From assembly GCA_905236755.1 (NCBI GenBank), contig CAJOCR010000012.1, forward strand, positions 1 to 64,000: a stretch of DNA of 64,000 nucleotides, given 5' to 3'. The notes beneath the pieces were generated by a model. That model was not told the DNA's origin, did not search any database, and worked only from the letters and a program-made list of their open reading frames with translations. The DNA is from an uncultured Prevotella sp. GTDB lineage: Bacteria > Bacteroidota > Bacteroidia > Bacteroidales > Bacteroidaceae. Position numbers and translations under genes: made by a program. Below are positions 17,663 to 27,788 of the stretch, piece after piece; within the stretch, counting starts at the first letter, position 1; each line of letters starts with the position of its first letter.

Positions 17663-18319
17663 ATGGAGAATATAATAATCAATATCGGAAGACAAATAGG
17701 CTCGGGAGGCCATATTATTGCAAAGAAACTGGCAGACGAATTCAACTGCACATTATACGACCGCGAGATTCTTAATCTTGCAGCCAAGGAGAGTGGTTTC
17801 AGCCAACAGTTCTTCGAGCAAAACGATGAATGCAAAGGCTTTTTCAAGAGTCTGTTCAATTTTCGTTCACCCATTGTTGGTGAAGGTAATTTCTATGATA
17901 ATTCTTTTTCTCAGGAAGGATTATATAAGTTCCAGAGTGATGCTATTCGTGAGGCAGCTAAAAAAGGTAATTGCGTTTTTGTTGGTCGCACAGCCGACTA
18001 TGTGCTCCGTGACTTCAAAGAATGCATTAACATCTTCATATCAGCCAACCTAGACGAACGCATTGAATGTGTTAGCAAGCGACATGATATCAGTCATGAA
18101 GCTGCCAAGAAATACATACGAGAACACGAAGAAGAACGTTCGTCCTACTACAACTATTATACAGGAAAGAAATGGGGACATAGCGAGAGCTATGACCTCT
18201 GTATAAACACATCACTTTTAGGTATTGACGAGACAACAGCTTTCATAGCCAGTTTCATTCGTAAGCGCTTCAACATTCCTGCAGAGAACGTAAATAAGCA
18301 GAAAGGAGTTTTCGAATGA
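17663..18319 (+). CDS. cytidylate kinase-like family protein
   Basis: P-loop nucleotide kinase related to cytidylate kinase (AAA_33/Cytidylate_kin2 type). The variant P-loop is INIGRQIGSGGHIIAKKLA near the N-terminus, followed by LYDREILNLAAKES, KKGNCVFVGRTADYVL and VSKRHDISHEAAKKYIREHEEERSSYYNYYTGKKWG. This family is distinct from the housekeeping Cmk and its substrate is not established. Eight bases after the MATE gene; it overlaps the phosphoesterase gene by four bases. Confidence 0.85.
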   Translation: MENIIINIGRQIGSGGHIIAKKLADEFNCTLYDREILNLAAKESGFSQQFFEQNDECKGFFKSLFNFRSPIVGEGNFYDNSFSQEGLYKFQSDAIREAAKKGNCVFVGRTADYVLRDFKECINIFISANLDERIECVSKRHDISHEAAKKYIREHEEERSSYYNYYTGKKWGHSESYDLCINTSLLGIDETTAFIASFIRKRFNIPAENVNKQKGVFE

Positions 18320-18825
18320 AAAGAATAGGCATCATCAGCGATACACATGGTTGTTGGGATGAAAAATATGAATACTACTTTGGCGAATGTGATGAGATTT
18401 GGCATGCCGGCGATATAGGCAGTATAGAAGTAGCCGATAAGTTCGAAGCTATGAAGCCAACCTTCAGAGCTGTTTATGGCAACTGCGATGACTACGACCT
18501 CCGTTCACGATATAAAGAGGTTCTTCGGTTCAAATGCGAGGACGTAGATGTATTAATGACACATATCGGAGGTTATCCTGGTAAGTATGACAGAAGAATA
18601 CAGAACACTCTTCTCGCCTCACCTCCCAACCTCTTCGTTGATGGTCATTCTCACATATTAAAGGTAATGAACGACAATTCACTTAGACTTCTCCACATAA
18701 ACCCAGGAGCAGCAGGCCACATGGGTTGGCACGGAGAGCGCACAATGATTCGCCTTATCATTGAAGGCAAGTCGTTCACCGATTGTGAAATAATAAAATT
18801 AGGAGCAAACGATTCAAGACTTTAG
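18316..18825 (+). CDS. YfcE/MJ0936-type metallophosphoesterase
   Basis: Small calcineurin-like phosphodiesterase. The metal ligands are visible: GIISDTHG (D-x-H), HAGDIGS, VYGNCDD, THIGGYPG and the closing DGHSH, followed by LHINPGAAGH. 169 residues is usual. Physiological substrate unknown. Translationally coupled to the kinase-like gene by an ATGA overlap. Confidence 0.88.
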   Translation: MKRIGIISDTHGCWDEKYEYYFGECDEIWHAGDIGSIEVADKFEAMKPTFRAVYGNCDDYDLRSRYKEVLRFKCEDVDVLMTHIGGYPGKYDRRIQNTLLASPPNLFVDGHSHILKVMNDNSLRLLHINPGAAGHMGWHGERTMIRLIIEGKSFTDCEIIKLGANDSRL

Positions 18826-18862
18826 CCACAGAGTCTTTAACATATTAAACAATTAAAAATAA

Positions 18863-20020
18863 ATGAAAACATATCTCGTAACAGGTGCAGCAGGCTTTAT
18901 TGGTGCAAACTTCATAAAATACCTGCTCTATAAAAAATACAAAGACCAAGATATAAAGGTTATCATCCTTGATGCTCTTACCTATGCTGGAAATCTTGGT
19001 ACTATAAAAGACGATATCGATAACAAGCGTTGCTTTTTTGTAAAAGGCGACATCAGAGACCGCGAACTTGCCAACAAACTTTTCTCAGAAAACGATATAG
19101 ACTATGTTGTAAACTTTGCAGCCGAAAGTCATGTTGATCGTTCTATAGAAGATCCACAGCTATTCCTTTCTGTAAACATCTTAGGTACCCAGAACCTTCT
19201 TGATGCTGCTCGTCGTGCGTGGATAACAGGCAAGGATGACAAGGGCTATCCAACATGGAAAGCTGGCAAACGCTATCATCAGGTTTCAACCGATGAGGTG
19301 TATGGATCTCTTGGTGCTGAAGGCTATTTCACAGAAACCACACCCGTGTGTCCTCACAGCCCTTATTCATCATCAAAGACAAGCGCCGACCTTATAGTAA
19401 AGGCATATCACGACACATACCACATGCCTGTAACAATTACTCGATGCAGCAACAACTATGGTCCTTATCACTTTCCAGAGAAACTTATCCCATTAATCAT
19501 AAACAATATTCTTGCTGGAAAACAGTTACCAGTATATGGCGAAGGGTTGAATGTACGCGACTGGCTATATGTTGAAGACCATTGTAAGGCTATTGATATG
19601 GTTGTACGTGAAGGACGTGAAGGCGAAGTTTATAATGTTGGTGGACACAACGAGATGAAAAACATCGATATCGTTAAGCTCACCATAAAGACCATTCACG
19701 ATATGATGGCAGAGGATAAAGAACTTCGCAAGGTGTTAAAGAAACAGGTTAAAGATGCTAATGGCGACATTGACATTACATGGATTAACAACGACCTTAT
19801 AACCCATGTTGCCGATCGTCTTGGCCATGATGCACGCTATGGTATTGACCCAACTAAGATTAAAAACGAACTCGGTTGGTATCCTGAAACTAAATTTGCC
19901 GATGGCATTGTAAAAACCATCAAGTGGAACCTTGAAAACCAACAGTGGATAGAAGAGGTAACATCTGGCGACTATCAGAAATATTACGAACTCATGTATG
20001 GCAATAGAGGTAAAGCCTAA
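18863..20020 (+). CDS. rfbB: dTDP-glucose 4,6-dehydratase
   Basis: Short-chain dehydrogenase that converts dTDP-D-glucose to dTDP-4-keto-6-deoxy-D-glucose with tightly bound NAD. Rossmann motif TGAAGFIGANF at the N-terminus, FAAESHVDRSI, the catalytic STDEVYGSLG followed by YSSSKTSADL (YxxxK), and RCSNNYGPYHFPEKLIPL. At 385 residues it is slightly longer than enterobacterial RfbB, with an insertion near residue 285 (KKQVKDANGDID). No rfbA, rfbC or rfbD lies beside it. The downstream FdtA-like and DegT genes point to a 3-amino-sugar rather than rhamnose. Confidence 0.92.
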   Translation: MKTYLVTGAAGFIGANFIKYLLYKKYKDQDIKVIILDALTYAGNLGTIKDDIDNKRCFFVKGDIRDRELANKLFSENDIDYVVNFAAESHVDRSIEDPQLFLSVNILGTQNLLDAARRAWITGKDDKGYPTWKAGKRYHQVSTDEVYGSLGAEGYFTETTPVCPHSPYSSSKTSADLIVKAYHDTYHMPVTITRCSNNYGPYHFPEKLIPLIINNILAGKQLPVYGEGLNVRDWLYVEDHCKAIDMVVREGREGEVYNVGGHNEMKNIDIVKLTIKTIHDMMAEDKELRKVLKKQVKDANGDIDITWINNDLITHVADRLGHDARYGIDPTKIKNELGWYPETKFADGIVKTIKWNLENQQWIEEVTSGDYQKYYELMYGNRGKA

Positions 20021-20044
20021 TAACCATAAGAATAATTATCCATT

Positions 20045-21226
20045 ATGAAAAAAATCATGCTGTTAGGCTCAGGTGAACTGGGCAAGGAATTTACAATTGC
20101 AGCTAAGAGAGCTGGAGTTTATGTTGTGGCTTGCGATCATTATGACAACGCACCAGCCATGCAGGTTGCCGATGAACGAGAAGTGTTTGAAATGCTCGAT
20201 GCCTCAGCTCTTGAGGCTGCAGTGCGCAAGCATCGTCCAGACATCATCGTTCCAGAGATCGAAGCTATCCGTACAGAAAAGCTTTTCGATTTCGAAAACG
20301 AAGGCATTCAGGTTACTCCATCTGCCCGTGCCGTAAACTTCACCATGAACCGTCGTGCCATTCGCGACCTTGCTGCTCGTGAACTGGGACTGCGTACAGC
20401 AAAATACTTCTATGCTAAAACATTCGACGAGTTCAAGAAAGCTGCCGATGAAATAGGCTTCCCTTGCGTTGTAAAACCATTGATGTCATCTTCGGGTCAT
20501 GGCCAGAGTTATGTTTACAACGACGATGAACTTGAAGCTGCATTCAAGGATGCTATGGAAGGTGCTCGTGGTGATGTTAAGGAGGTTATCATTGAAGAAT
20601 TTATTGACTTCGATTCTGAATTTACTCTCCTCACCGTAACACAGAAAAACGGTCCTACTCTTTTCTGCCCACCTATCGGACACGTACAGAAAGGTGGTGA
20701 CTACCGCGAAAGTTGGATGCCTTATCAGCTACCTGCCGAAGCTCTCAAAGCTGCTGAGCACATGGCTGATGAAGTAACAAAGGCACTTACCGGCTATGGC
20801 ATCTGGGGCGTAGAGTTCTTCCTGACCAAACAAGGCGAAGTAATATTCTCTGAGCTTAGTCCTCGTCCTCACGATACAGGTATGGTTACCCTTAGCCATT
20901 GCACCAATCTCAGTGAGTTCGAGCTTCATTTCCGTGCTGTCATGGGCTTACCTATTCCAGCTATCCATCTTGAACACAATGGCGCTTCGGCAGTAATCAT
21001 GTCTGATAAAGAAAGTACCGAACCTCTTGACTACAACCTCCTTGATGTATGTAACGAAGATCATGCACGTGTACGCATCTTCGGCAAACCTATTGCGCAC
21101 AGAGGCCGTCGCATGGGTGTTGTTGTATGTTACGATGAGATAGGAAGTTCTATGGACGCCCTTCGTGATAAGACAAAACGTCTTGCACAAACCGTTTTAG
21201 GTACTGATCCTTATATGAAGAAATAA
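20045..21226 (+). CDS. purT: formate-dependent phosphoribosylglycinamide formyltransferase
   Basis: ATP-grasp enzyme that forms formyl-GAR from GAR, formate and ATP in purine synthesis. The N-terminal [40 protein letters not shown]-grasp segment [17 protein letters not shown] and [25 protein letters not shown] are all standard for PurT; 393 residues. Its stop codon abuts the ATG of the FdtA-like gene with no gap, and it sits inside a nucleotide-sugar cluster. That is an unusual address for a purine gene. It may be ordinary PurT by accident of location, or could supply a formyl group to the sugar pathway (speculative). Confidence 0.92.
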   Translation: MKKIMLLGSGELGKEFTIAAKRAGVYVVACDHYDNAPAMQVADEREVFEMLDASALEAAVRKHRPDIIVPEIEAIRTEKLFDFENEGIQVTPSARAVNFTMNRRAIRDLAARELGLRTAKYFYAKTFDEFKKAADEIGFPCVVKPLMSSSGHGQSYVYNDDELEAAFKDAMEGARGDVKEVIIEEFIDFDSEFTLLTVTQKNGPTLFCPPIGHVQKGGDYRESWMPYQLPAEALKAAEHMADEVTKALTGYGIWGVEFFLTKQGEVIFSELSPRPHDTGMVTLSHCTNLSEFELHFRAVMGLPIPAIHLEHNGASAVIMSDKESTEPLDYNLLDVCNEDHARVRIFGKPIAHRGRRMGVVVCYDEIGSSMDALRDKTKRLAQTVLGTDPYMKK

Positions 21227-21622
21227 ATGATAGGCAAAATCATAGACTTATCCAAGATAACTGATCCGCGCGGTAACCTTACCGTCGCGGAACAGTATAA
21301 AGACATACCCTTTGAAATAAAAAGAGTATATTGGACTTACGATGTACCTGGAGGAGAAACACGAGGAGGACATGCTCATAAAAAACTATACCAACTGGTA
21401 ATTGCTACCAGTGGCAGTTTCATTGTCACCCTTGACAATGGCAAAGAAAAAGAAACACACCTGCTCAATCACCCATGGCAAGGCCTACTCATAGAGCCTG
21501 GTATATGGCGGGCACTTGAAGATTTCTCATCAGGAGCAGTGTGTCTGGTTCTCGCATCTGACTTATTTGATATCGACGATTACATTTACGACTATGATGA
21601 GTTTAAGAAGATATACGGCTGA
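21227..21622 (+). CDS. FdtA/WxcM-like dTDP-4-keto-6-deoxyglucose ketoisomerase
   Basis: Small cupin-fold sugar 3,4-ketoisomerase, 131 residues. The family hallmarks are present: DPRGNLTVAEQYKDIPFEIKR, VYWTYDVPGGETRGGHAHK (HAH active-site motif) and HPWQGLLIEPGIWRAL, then the Asp/Tyr-rich C-terminus. It would act on the product of the dehydratase encoded just upstream to give the 3-keto sugar for transamination. Whether the fucose-like or quinovose-like epimer is made cannot be told from sequence. It overlaps the next gene by 26 bases. Confidence 0.87.
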   Translation: MIGKIIDLSKITDPRGNLTVAEQYKDIPFEIKRVYWTYDVPGGETRGGHAHKKLYQLVIATSGSFIVTLDNGKEKETHLLNHPWQGLLIEPGIWRALEDFSSGAVCLVLASDLFDIDDYIYDYDEFKKIYG

Positions 21623-22559
21623 AGATGCTACTATATGGAATAAGTTCGTAGAACAATCCAAAAATGGCACTTTCTTATTCAAACGCCAGTATATGGATTA
21701 TCATAGTAATCGATTTACCGACCATTCGTTACTATTCTTCGACAGTAAGAATCATCTAATATCCATACTTCCTGCCAACGAGGTAGAAAATACTGATGGA
21801 ACACGATGGCTCTACTCTCACCAAGGACTTACTTATGGTGGTTTTATACTCAACACAAAAGCAACAATGACAATGGTTCTTGAATTGTTCGAGCAAACCA
21901 TTAGTTATCTAAAAGACAAAAACTTTTCTGTATTTTATTACAAGCAAATACCTACCTGCTATCATCTTTATCCTTCAGAGGAAGATGAATATGCTTTATG
22001 GAAGCTGGGAGCACAAATTGAAGTATGCAATATCTCTTCAACTATAAGCCTAAATAGCAACTATTATAATATACCATTTGAAAACAGAAGACAAAGAGGT
22101 ATAAAAAAGGCTCTAAAACACAATTATACTATCGAAGAGATTGATACTCCTGATGAACTATGGCCTATTATAGAAAGTAACCTTCAGGAACGCTATCAAG
22201 TAAAACCCGTTCATAGCCTCAGCGAAATTAAACTGCTAATGAAACGCTTTCCATCTGAGATAAAATGCTTTCTTGCGCGCAAAGATAACAAAACAGAAGC
22301 GGGAGTAATTGCATATGTCACAAAAAATCTTGTTCACATACAATATCCTCATTCTTCACATACAGGAAAGAAAGAAGGAGCGTTAGACCTTGTATACAAC
22401 TACATAATCAAGAAATACACTCTACTTGGATTTCAATATATCGACATAGGTATTTCAAATGAAGACGGAGGAAAATACTTAAATGAGAATCTTATAGCAC
22501 AGAAAGAAGGATTTGGAGCACGAGGAATAGCATATAAACAATGGAAATTGATTATCTAA
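21597..22559 (+). CDS. FemAB/GNAT-like N-acyltransferase
   Basis: A 320-residue protein with an acyl-CoA N-acyltransferase fold of the FemAB-like group: [23 protein letters not shown], the [12 protein letters not shown] segment, [14 protein letters not shown], and the C-terminal [32 protein letters not shown]. The start is set at 21597 ([14 protein letters not shown]), because the longer frame from 21516 lies wholly inside the isomerase gene. It sits between the isomerase and aminotransferase genes, where other clusters carry a hexapeptide-type acetyltransferase such as FdtC. An N-acylation role on the amino sugar or its lipid/peptide acceptor is inferred. Confidence 0.7.
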   Translation: MSLRRYTAEDATIWNKFVEQSKNGTFLFKRQYMDYHSNRFTDHSLLFFDSKNHLISILPANEVENTDGTRWLYSHQGLTYGGFILNTKATMTMVLELFEQTISYLKDKNFSVFYYKQIPTCYHLYPSEEDEYALWKLGAQIEVCNISSTISLNSNYYNIPFENRRQRGIKKALKHNYTIEEIDTPDELWPIIESNLQERYQVKPVHSLSEIKLLMKRFPSEIKCFLARKDNKTEAGVIAYVTKNLVHIQYPHSSHTGKKEGALDLVYNYIIKKYTLLGFQYIDIGISNEDGGKYLNENLIAQKEGFGARGIAYKQWKLII

Positions 22560-23641
22560 GCCTAAAAAAAATCAATGATATGCATGCTGAAGAGATACAG
22601 CAAGCAATATCTCAGGTACTATCCTGCGGATGGTATCTGAAAGGGAATGCTACCCATGAGTTTGAAAACAACTTTGCCAAATATATTGGCACCAAATATT
22701 GTATAGGTTGTGGTAACGGACTTGATGCCCTTTCACTTATCTTCCGTGCATATAAAGAGATGGATATAATGCACGAAGGTGATGAGGTTATAGTACCCGC
22801 CAACACCTATATTGCCTCAATTCTTTCGATAACAGAAAACAATCTTAGACCTGTTCTCGTTGAACCTCGCATAGATTCACTTCAACTCGATGACTCTCTC
22901 ATAGAACAAGCTATCACTCCAAGTACAAAAGCCATTCTTCTTGTTCATCTTTATGGGCGTTGCGCCTACACTGAAAAAATAGGAGAAATATGCGCTCGCC
23001 ACAACCTCAAACTCATTGAGGATAATGCACAAGCACAAGGAACAATATACGCTGAACGTAAACTTACTGGTTCGTTGGGCGATGTGAGTGCACACAGTTT
23101 CTATCCTGGAAAAAATCTGGGAGCAGTAGGTGATGCCGGAGCAGTAACCACCAATGACGATAAGCTTGCAGAAGTGGTTCGTGCATTAGGCAACTATGGC
23201 TCATCTCACAAATACATATTCAAATATAAAGGAAAAAACTCACGCATTGACGAGATTCAGGCTGCCGTACTCAATGTGAAACTAAAATATCTTGATGCCG
23301 ACAATACACGTCGCAAACAGATAGCCAGTTATTACTACTCACATATTAATAATCCTGCTATCACATTGCCTAATAGCTCTGCTGACAGCATTTTCCATAT
23401 ATTCCCTATACTCTGCAAGGACCGTGACAAGCTACAGAAGTATCTTGCCAGCAAGGGAATAGAAACACTTATCCACTACCCTATTCCTCCTCACAAGCAG
23501 GAGTGTTACAAAGAGTGGAACTATCTCTCGTTGCCAGTAACGGAACTCATTCACAAACAAGAGCTCAGCCTCCCCTGCAATCAAACAATGACTGATGAGG
23601 AGGCTGAATATATAGCTGACACAGTAAATAACTATACTTAA
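22541..23641 (+). CDS. DegT/DnrJ/EryC1-family sugar aminotransferase (FdtB-like)
   Basis: PLP-dependent transaminase acting on keto-deoxy-sugar nucleotides, 366 residues. Hallmarks: [54 protein letters not shown], the PLP-lysine segment [17 protein letters not shown] and [18 protein letters not shown]. It overlaps the preceding acyltransferase gene by 19 bases and is the last gene of the rightward run. Expected to install the 3-amino group after FdtA-like isomerisation. The adjacent genes for linking the sugar to a glycan are not in the window. Confidence 0.9.
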   Translation: MEIDYLSLKKINDMHAEEIQQAISQVLSCGWYLKGNATHEFENNFAKYIGTKYCIGCGNGLDALSLIFRAYKEMDIMHEGDEVIVPANTYIASILSITENNLRPVLVEPRIDSLQLDDSLIEQAITPSTKAILLVHLYGRCAYTEKIGEICARHNLKLIEDNAQAQGTIYAERKLTGSLGDVSAHSFYPGKNLGAVGDAGAVTTNDDKLAEVVRALGNYGSSHKYIFKYKGKNSRIDEIQAAVLNVKLKYLDADNTRRKQIASYYYSHINNPAITLPNSSADSIFHIFPILCKDRDKLQKYLASKGIETLIHYPIPPHKQECYKEWNYLSLPVTELIHKQELSLPCNQTMTDEEAEYIADTVNNYT

Positions 23642-23692
23642 TACTGTTTTTCAATACTAACAACAAATAATTTACTTAGCACATATTCTCAA

Positions 23693-25858
23693 CTAAAAAT
23701 TATATGAAAGGGTGAATCTAAAGTTTCGTCCTGGCTCTGACTGCCAAACATAATAGTTACCATACTTACAACCACTAAATAGATAAGCATCCATAATGTT
23801 ATTCACATTCAATAGAACAGAAATCTTATCGTTTTTCCAGCCAAGAGAGCCATCAACACGTATATAGTTTGGCATTGACTTCTCGTTAACACCATCAGCA
23901 AAGGTCCATGTACTTCTATCAAGCAATGATGTTTCGCCAAGAGAAACATTAAAGCCTTTAAACAATCCACCTAATACCTGATATTTCATCCATACATTAA
24001 ACTCATGCTTTGCATTTCCAGGCATACGAGTACCAACAGGATTAAGCACATCCTCTGATTTTGTTACCTTATAGTCTGTAAAAGCGTAATTAGCAAGAAT
24101 GTTCAATCCTGGAAGAATTTCTCCATTAACATCAAGTTCAACACCTTTAGAAACCGACTGTCCCACCTGAATATAATAGCTCTCGCTACCAGTATTTGAA
24201 GGATCTGAACAAATTTGATTATCTACCAAGATATGATATAGTGACAGAGAAGTCTGTAATCTACCGTCAAACCAATTTCGTTTTGCACCAATCTCCCAGT
24301 TATTACTTACCACAGGCTTTACCTTGTCGCCACTTCTCAACTGTCCCATCTGCGGAGAGAACGTTTGATCATAAAGAGCATAGAACGAAGTAAACGAATC
24401 CAAATTATAGGTTAGTCCTATGCGAGGTGAGAAATGATTCTCTACAGTCTGAGTAGTGCCATAAGAAGCATCCTCTACATGAGTATATCTACCTGCAAGT
24501 GTAAGTAACAGCTTTTCGTTCAACAAACCTACCACATCCTGCACATATACTCCATAACTACTTTGCATAATCTGAGTATTATTAGCACGTTCACGAATGT
24601 CTTTTGAACGATCAAAATGTGGATAACCATAATAAGGTGCACCCATAGGCTTATCTCTAAACACATTATATGTGCCAACACTATCAAGAGCAAAGCTTTG
24701 CATCCAGTCATACCATGCATGCTTATCACTCATATCAATACCGCCAAGAATCTTATGCGAAATACTACCAGTAGCAAACTTACCATTCACATACACCTGT
24801 CCGAATTTCATCTCATTCAACACATCTGCATTAGAGATTGTTCGAATCATGTCGCCATCATCCTTAATATCGTACGACCATAACGAACTACCTGTACGCT
24901 GATAATTAGAATATGCAGTCTGAGCTGTTAGCTTCCAGTCATCACCAAACTTATATTGATAATTCAATATTGCAGTATGATCGTATGCACGTGTAGGCTC
25001 CAAACCTGGTTCAAGGAACGAGTAATCACGTGGTAAAGTCTTATAACCTGCTGGTGAGAAAGCGTATCCGCCACCAATATTAGATACATTCATATACTGC
25101 AAATCATATTCAAATGTAAGCAAAGAATTATCATCAATAACGTATCTCAACACAGGAGCAATACTGTATCGCTTATTAAACTCATTAGCACGCATTGAGT
25201 TATTACTCATACCCATAATATTCAAGCGGTAAAGCAATTTTCTATTCTTGTCAAGATGCCCATCAAGATCTAACGTTGTACGATAGTAGTCATAACTTCC
25301 CAGTGAGATACTTGCTGTTCTTGCATCTTTACCTGTTGGCTTTTTGCTCACTATATTATACAAGCCTGAAGGTTCGCCATTTGACATCATAAAACCAGCT
25401 GGTCCTTTCACAAACTCCATACGATCAACATAACTCATATCCTCTGTCATAGGTCCCCATGTGCTGGTAAAGTTCATACCCTCTCTAAAAGCGGCCACTC
25501 TTGATCCACGCGCATTTACTCGTATATAATCGCCCCAATGTTCAAGTTTGGTAACACCACTAACGGTACGTTGAATACCCTCGTCAGCAGTTGCTATACC
25601 CAAATCATTCAACATATCACGTGTAACAACATGAATATTCTGAGGAATCTGTATAATTGGCTGATCCAATCTTAAACTTGATGAGAGTTTCTTCTTTGCA
25701 TAGACTTGTTTACGACCACTAATAACCACTTCACCAATTTCCTGTTCACGATAAGCAAAATTTGTATCAACCAATGCTTCATCCTTTGTGTTCACTGCTA
25801 CCATTGGTAAAGTTATGATTGTAGCCAGTAAAACCACTCCGATTGTTCTTTTTACCAT
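23693..25858 (-). CDS. TonB-dependent siderophore-type receptor
   Basis: Outer-membrane gated transporter. A signal peptide (to about residue 22) precedes EIGEVVISGRKQVYAKK, then the plug domain (QIPQNIHVVTRDMLNDLG, YIRVNARG, VDRMEFVKGPAGFMMSNGEP, LYNIVSKKPTG) and a 22-strand barrel of the FecA/FhuE type ending in GRNFRFTLSYNF with terminal Phe. 721 residues. No CarboxypepD-like N-terminal extension. No siderophore-reductase or ABC importer genes adjoin it. A TTG-N19-TACCTTTG promoter precedes it; no Fur box could be identified by eye. Confidence 0.9.
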   Translation of the reverse strand: MVKRTIGVVLLATIITLPMVAVNTKDEALVDTNFAYREQEIGEVVISGRKQVYAKKKLSSSLRLDQPIIQIPQNIHVVTRDMLNDLGIATADEGIQRTVSGVTKLEHWGDYIRVNARGSRVAAFREGMNFTSTWGPMTEDMSYVDRMEFVKGPAGFMMSNGEPSGLYNIVSKKPTGKDARTASISLGSYDYYRTTLDLDGHLDKNRKLLYRLNIMGMSNNSMRANEFNKRYSIAPVLRYVIDDNSLLTFEYDLQYMNVSNIGGGYAFSPAGYKTLPRDYSFLEPGLEPTRAYDHTAILNYQYKFGDDWKLTAQTAYSNYQRTGSSLWSYDIKDDGDMIRTISNADVLNEMKFGQVYVNGKFATGSISHKILGGIDMSDKHAWYDWMQSFALDSVGTYNVFRDKPMGAPYYGYPHFDRSKDIRERANNTQIMQSSYGVYVQDVVGLLNEKLLLTLAGRYTHVEDASYGTTQTVENHFSPRIGLTYNLDSFTSFYALYDQTFSPQMGQLRSGDKVKPVVSNNWEIGAKRNWFDGRLQTSLSLYHILVDNQICSDPSNTGSESYYIQVGQSVSKGVELDVNGEILPGLNILANYAFTDYKVTKSEDVLNPVGTRMPGNAKHEFNVWMKYQVLGGLFKGFNVSLGETSLLDRSTWTFADGVNEKSMPNYIRVDGSLGWKNDKISVLLNVNNIMDAYLFSGCKYGNYYVWQSEPGRNFRFTLSYNF

Positions 25859-25897
25859 AATATTTGTGCTATACTTCCTATTTATTATTTGAGCTGC

Positions 25898-25927
25898 AAA
25901 GGTAAAAACATCATTTTACTACCACAA
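25898..25927 (-). promoter_or_regulatory. promoter of the siderophore receptor gene
   Basis: Minus strand: TTG (25925-25927), 19 bases, TACCTTTG (25898-25905), with the start codon about 40 bases further on. Confidence 0.65.
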
Positions 25928-26006
25928 TACCTAAAAATAATGAATTAATATAAACATTATAAAAAGAAATATGTACCTTCGTACCTAACTAAAGCAATAT
26001 TTAGCT

Positions 26007-26930
26007 ATGAACATCATTTTACGTGCAAAATCATTATATCAACGCATCATATCATGGATGCAAAATCCGTATTCCATCCCTGACACAAGCACATGGGAAA
26101 AGCACACATGCAAAAACTGTGCTACAGAATACACAGGCAACTACTGCCCACAATGTGGACAGGGCTGTAAGGTGGAACGATTCACTATAAAAAGCGTTAT
26201 AAGCAATATAATGGAACTGTGGGGATGGGGCAACAGAAGTATGCCACGAACACTACTGCACCTTTTCACTCGTCCTGGTTTTATGATAAACGACTATCTT
26301 GCAGGACGTAGGCAGCCTTATTTCCCACCAGTAAAACTGTTGTTCATCACAGCAGCCATCTTCAGTATCTTCACCTTTGCTATTGCACCACAAAATAATC
26401 AAGACGAAGAAAAAGGATCTATAAAGATAACCTCACATAACCCTGAGAAATTAGACTCTACAAAGGTAGATGGACAAACATTCATCATAGACAGGAGTCT
26501 GCCGAGACGAAGTCAGAAAATAGCTATGAGCGGTTACAAAGTATCAAACTATCTCAATAATGATAACCATCGTGCCTTTACGCTGCTGCTCATCCATTCG
26601 GCTCTTGCTATATGTTGTTTCATCTTATTTAGAAGAAACCGTCAAGGCATAAAACTCACCCTTTACGAACATTTCTTCTGTCAGATGTATATTGCTGCAC
26701 AGCTTCTTGCTCTTGGCACAATATACAGCATCATCACATGGGAGAAAGATAGTTTCTATAGTTTCCCTGTAACATGGACGATTATAGTTATTGTTATTGA
26801 CTTCCTACAGCTCTTCGGAGGAAAGTTCATACCGTCTTTCTTTAAAATTCTCTTTGCTCTGTTCCTATCGGCTATCCTCTGTTTGATATTTCTCGCTGCA
26901 AGTATTGGTGTCATAGGACTGGTGTCATAG
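26007..26930 (+). CDS. DUF3667-type membrane protein with N-terminal zinc ribbon
   Basis: A 307-residue protein with a four-cysteine zinc ribbon near the N-terminus (CKNCATEYTGNYCPQCGQ), then RFTIKSVISNIMELW and the family segment RTLLHLFTRPGFMINDYLAGRRQPYFPPVKLLFITAAIF. A polar loop (about residues 130-180) and four further hydrophobic segments follow. This layout matches DUF3667, a Bacteroidetes family of unknown role. It stands alone between a receptor gene and a SIMPL gene with its own promoter; a weak TACCTTCG-like box lies near 25975. Confidence 0.82.
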   Translation: MNIILRAKSLYQRIISWMQNPYSIPDTSTWEKHTCKNCATEYTGNYCPQCGQGCKVERFTIKSVISNIMELWGWGNRSMPRTLLHLFTRPGFMINDYLAGRRQPYFPPVKLLFITAAIFSIFTFAIAPQNNQDEEKGSIKITSHNPEKLDSTKVDGQTFIIDRSLPRRSQKIAMSGYKVSNYLNNDNHRAFTLLLIHSALAICCFILFRRNRQGIKLTLYEHFFCQMYIAAQLLALGTIYSIITWEKDSFYSFPVTWTIIVIVIDFLQLFGGKFIPSFFKILFALFLSAILCLIFLAASIGVIGLVS

Positions 26931-26962
26931 CGAAACCCCTAACCAAGTATAGGGAAATTCCC

Positions 26963-26993
26963 TTGACACTCTCTGCTCTTTGCAGTAGTTTTG
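26963..26993 (+). promoter_or_regulatory. promoter of the SIMPL gene
   Basis: TTG (26963-26965), 20 bases, TAGTTTTG (26986-26993), 31 bases before the ATG. Confidence 0.6.
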
Positions 26994-27024
26994 CACACAT
27001 AATCAATTCTAAATATCGAATATT

Positions 27025-27726
27025 ATGAAAGAAAAGATCATTTCTGCCGCTATCATTGCCGTAGGCATTATAGTTTTAGGCTTGTGCATCAAAGGAGGTT
27101 TCGACAACTTCACCAACAAAGACCGCAAGGTAACAGTAAAAGGTCTTTCCGAGAAAGAAGTAAAAGCCGACAAGGTAACATGGCCAATAGTATCAAAAGA
27201 ACTGGGTAACGATTTGCCTGAACTCTACACACGTATTGGTCAGAAACAAAGAACTATAAAAAACTTCCTTATTGCCAATGGCATTAAGGAGTCAGAGATT
27301 AGCATCAATGCCCCTAAGGTTATCGACCTTTCTGCCGAGCAGTATTCCGACAACAATCGTCCTTATCGCTATAACGTAACACTTGTAATTACTGTAACAT
27401 CAAATAATGTTGATCAAGTGCGAAGCATCATTGCACGACAAGGTGAACTGCTAAAACAAGGAGTAGCCATCGTAGCTGGTGATTACGAAAATCCTATCAC
27501 TTATGAGTATGTTTCCTTCCGCAAGATGAAACCAAAGATGATGGAAGAGGCCATTGCCAATGCTGAGAAAACTGCTCAACAGTTTGCCACCAATAGCCGC
27601 TCAACACTCAACAAGATTGTTAGTGCCGACCAAGGGCAGTTTTCTATTGACAACCGCGACAACAACACTCCATATATTAAGAAAGTACGCGTTGTTACCA
27701 CTGTAACGTACTCGCTGAAAGATTAA
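27025..27726 (+). CDS. SIMPL (DUF541) domain protein
   Basis: Envelope protein of the SIMPL/DUF541 family (BP26-like), 233 residues. An N-terminal membrane or signal segment (IISAAIIAVGIIVLGLCIKG) is followed by RKVTVKGLSEKEVKADKVTW, ESEISINAPKVIDL, RYNVTLVITVTSNNVDQVR and VRVVTTVTYSLKD at the end. Bacterial members form oligomeric periplasmic rings; function is not settled. Single gene with its own promoter and a strong terminator. Confidence 0.88.
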   Translation: MKEKIISAAIIAVGIIVLGLCIKGGFDNFTNKDRKVTVKGLSEKEVKADKVTWPIVSKELGNDLPELYTRIGQKQRTIKNFLIANGIKESEISINAPKVIDLSAEQYSDNNRPYRYNVTLVITVTSNNVDQVRSIIARQGELLKQGVAIVAGDYENPITYEYVSFRKMKPKMMEEAIANAEKTAQQFATNSRSTLNKIVSADQGQFSIDNRDNNTPYIKKVRVVTTVTYSLKD

Positions 27727-27733
27727 ACAACTA

Positions 27734-27766
27734 AAAACGGCTGCACTTTGATTGTGCAGCCGTTTT
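27734..27766 (+). terminator. SIMPL gene terminator
   Basis: AAAACGGCTGCAC (27734-27746) pairs perfectly with GTGCAGCCGTTTT (27754-27766) around a 7-base loop. It may also serve the converging gene at 27789. Confidence 0.88.
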
Positions 27767-27788
27767 GTTATACTTGGCTTGATATATA

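Noticed and set aside
18863..23641. dTDP-rhamnose biosynthesis operon
   Set aside because: Only rfbB is present; rfbA, rfbC and rfbD are missing, and the FdtA-like and DegT genes indicate an amino sugar.
25859..26006. Riboswitch or Fur box upstream of the siderophore receptor
   Set aside because: Only a standard promoter could be seen; no Fur-like inverted repeat or conserved riboswitch core was recognised by eye.
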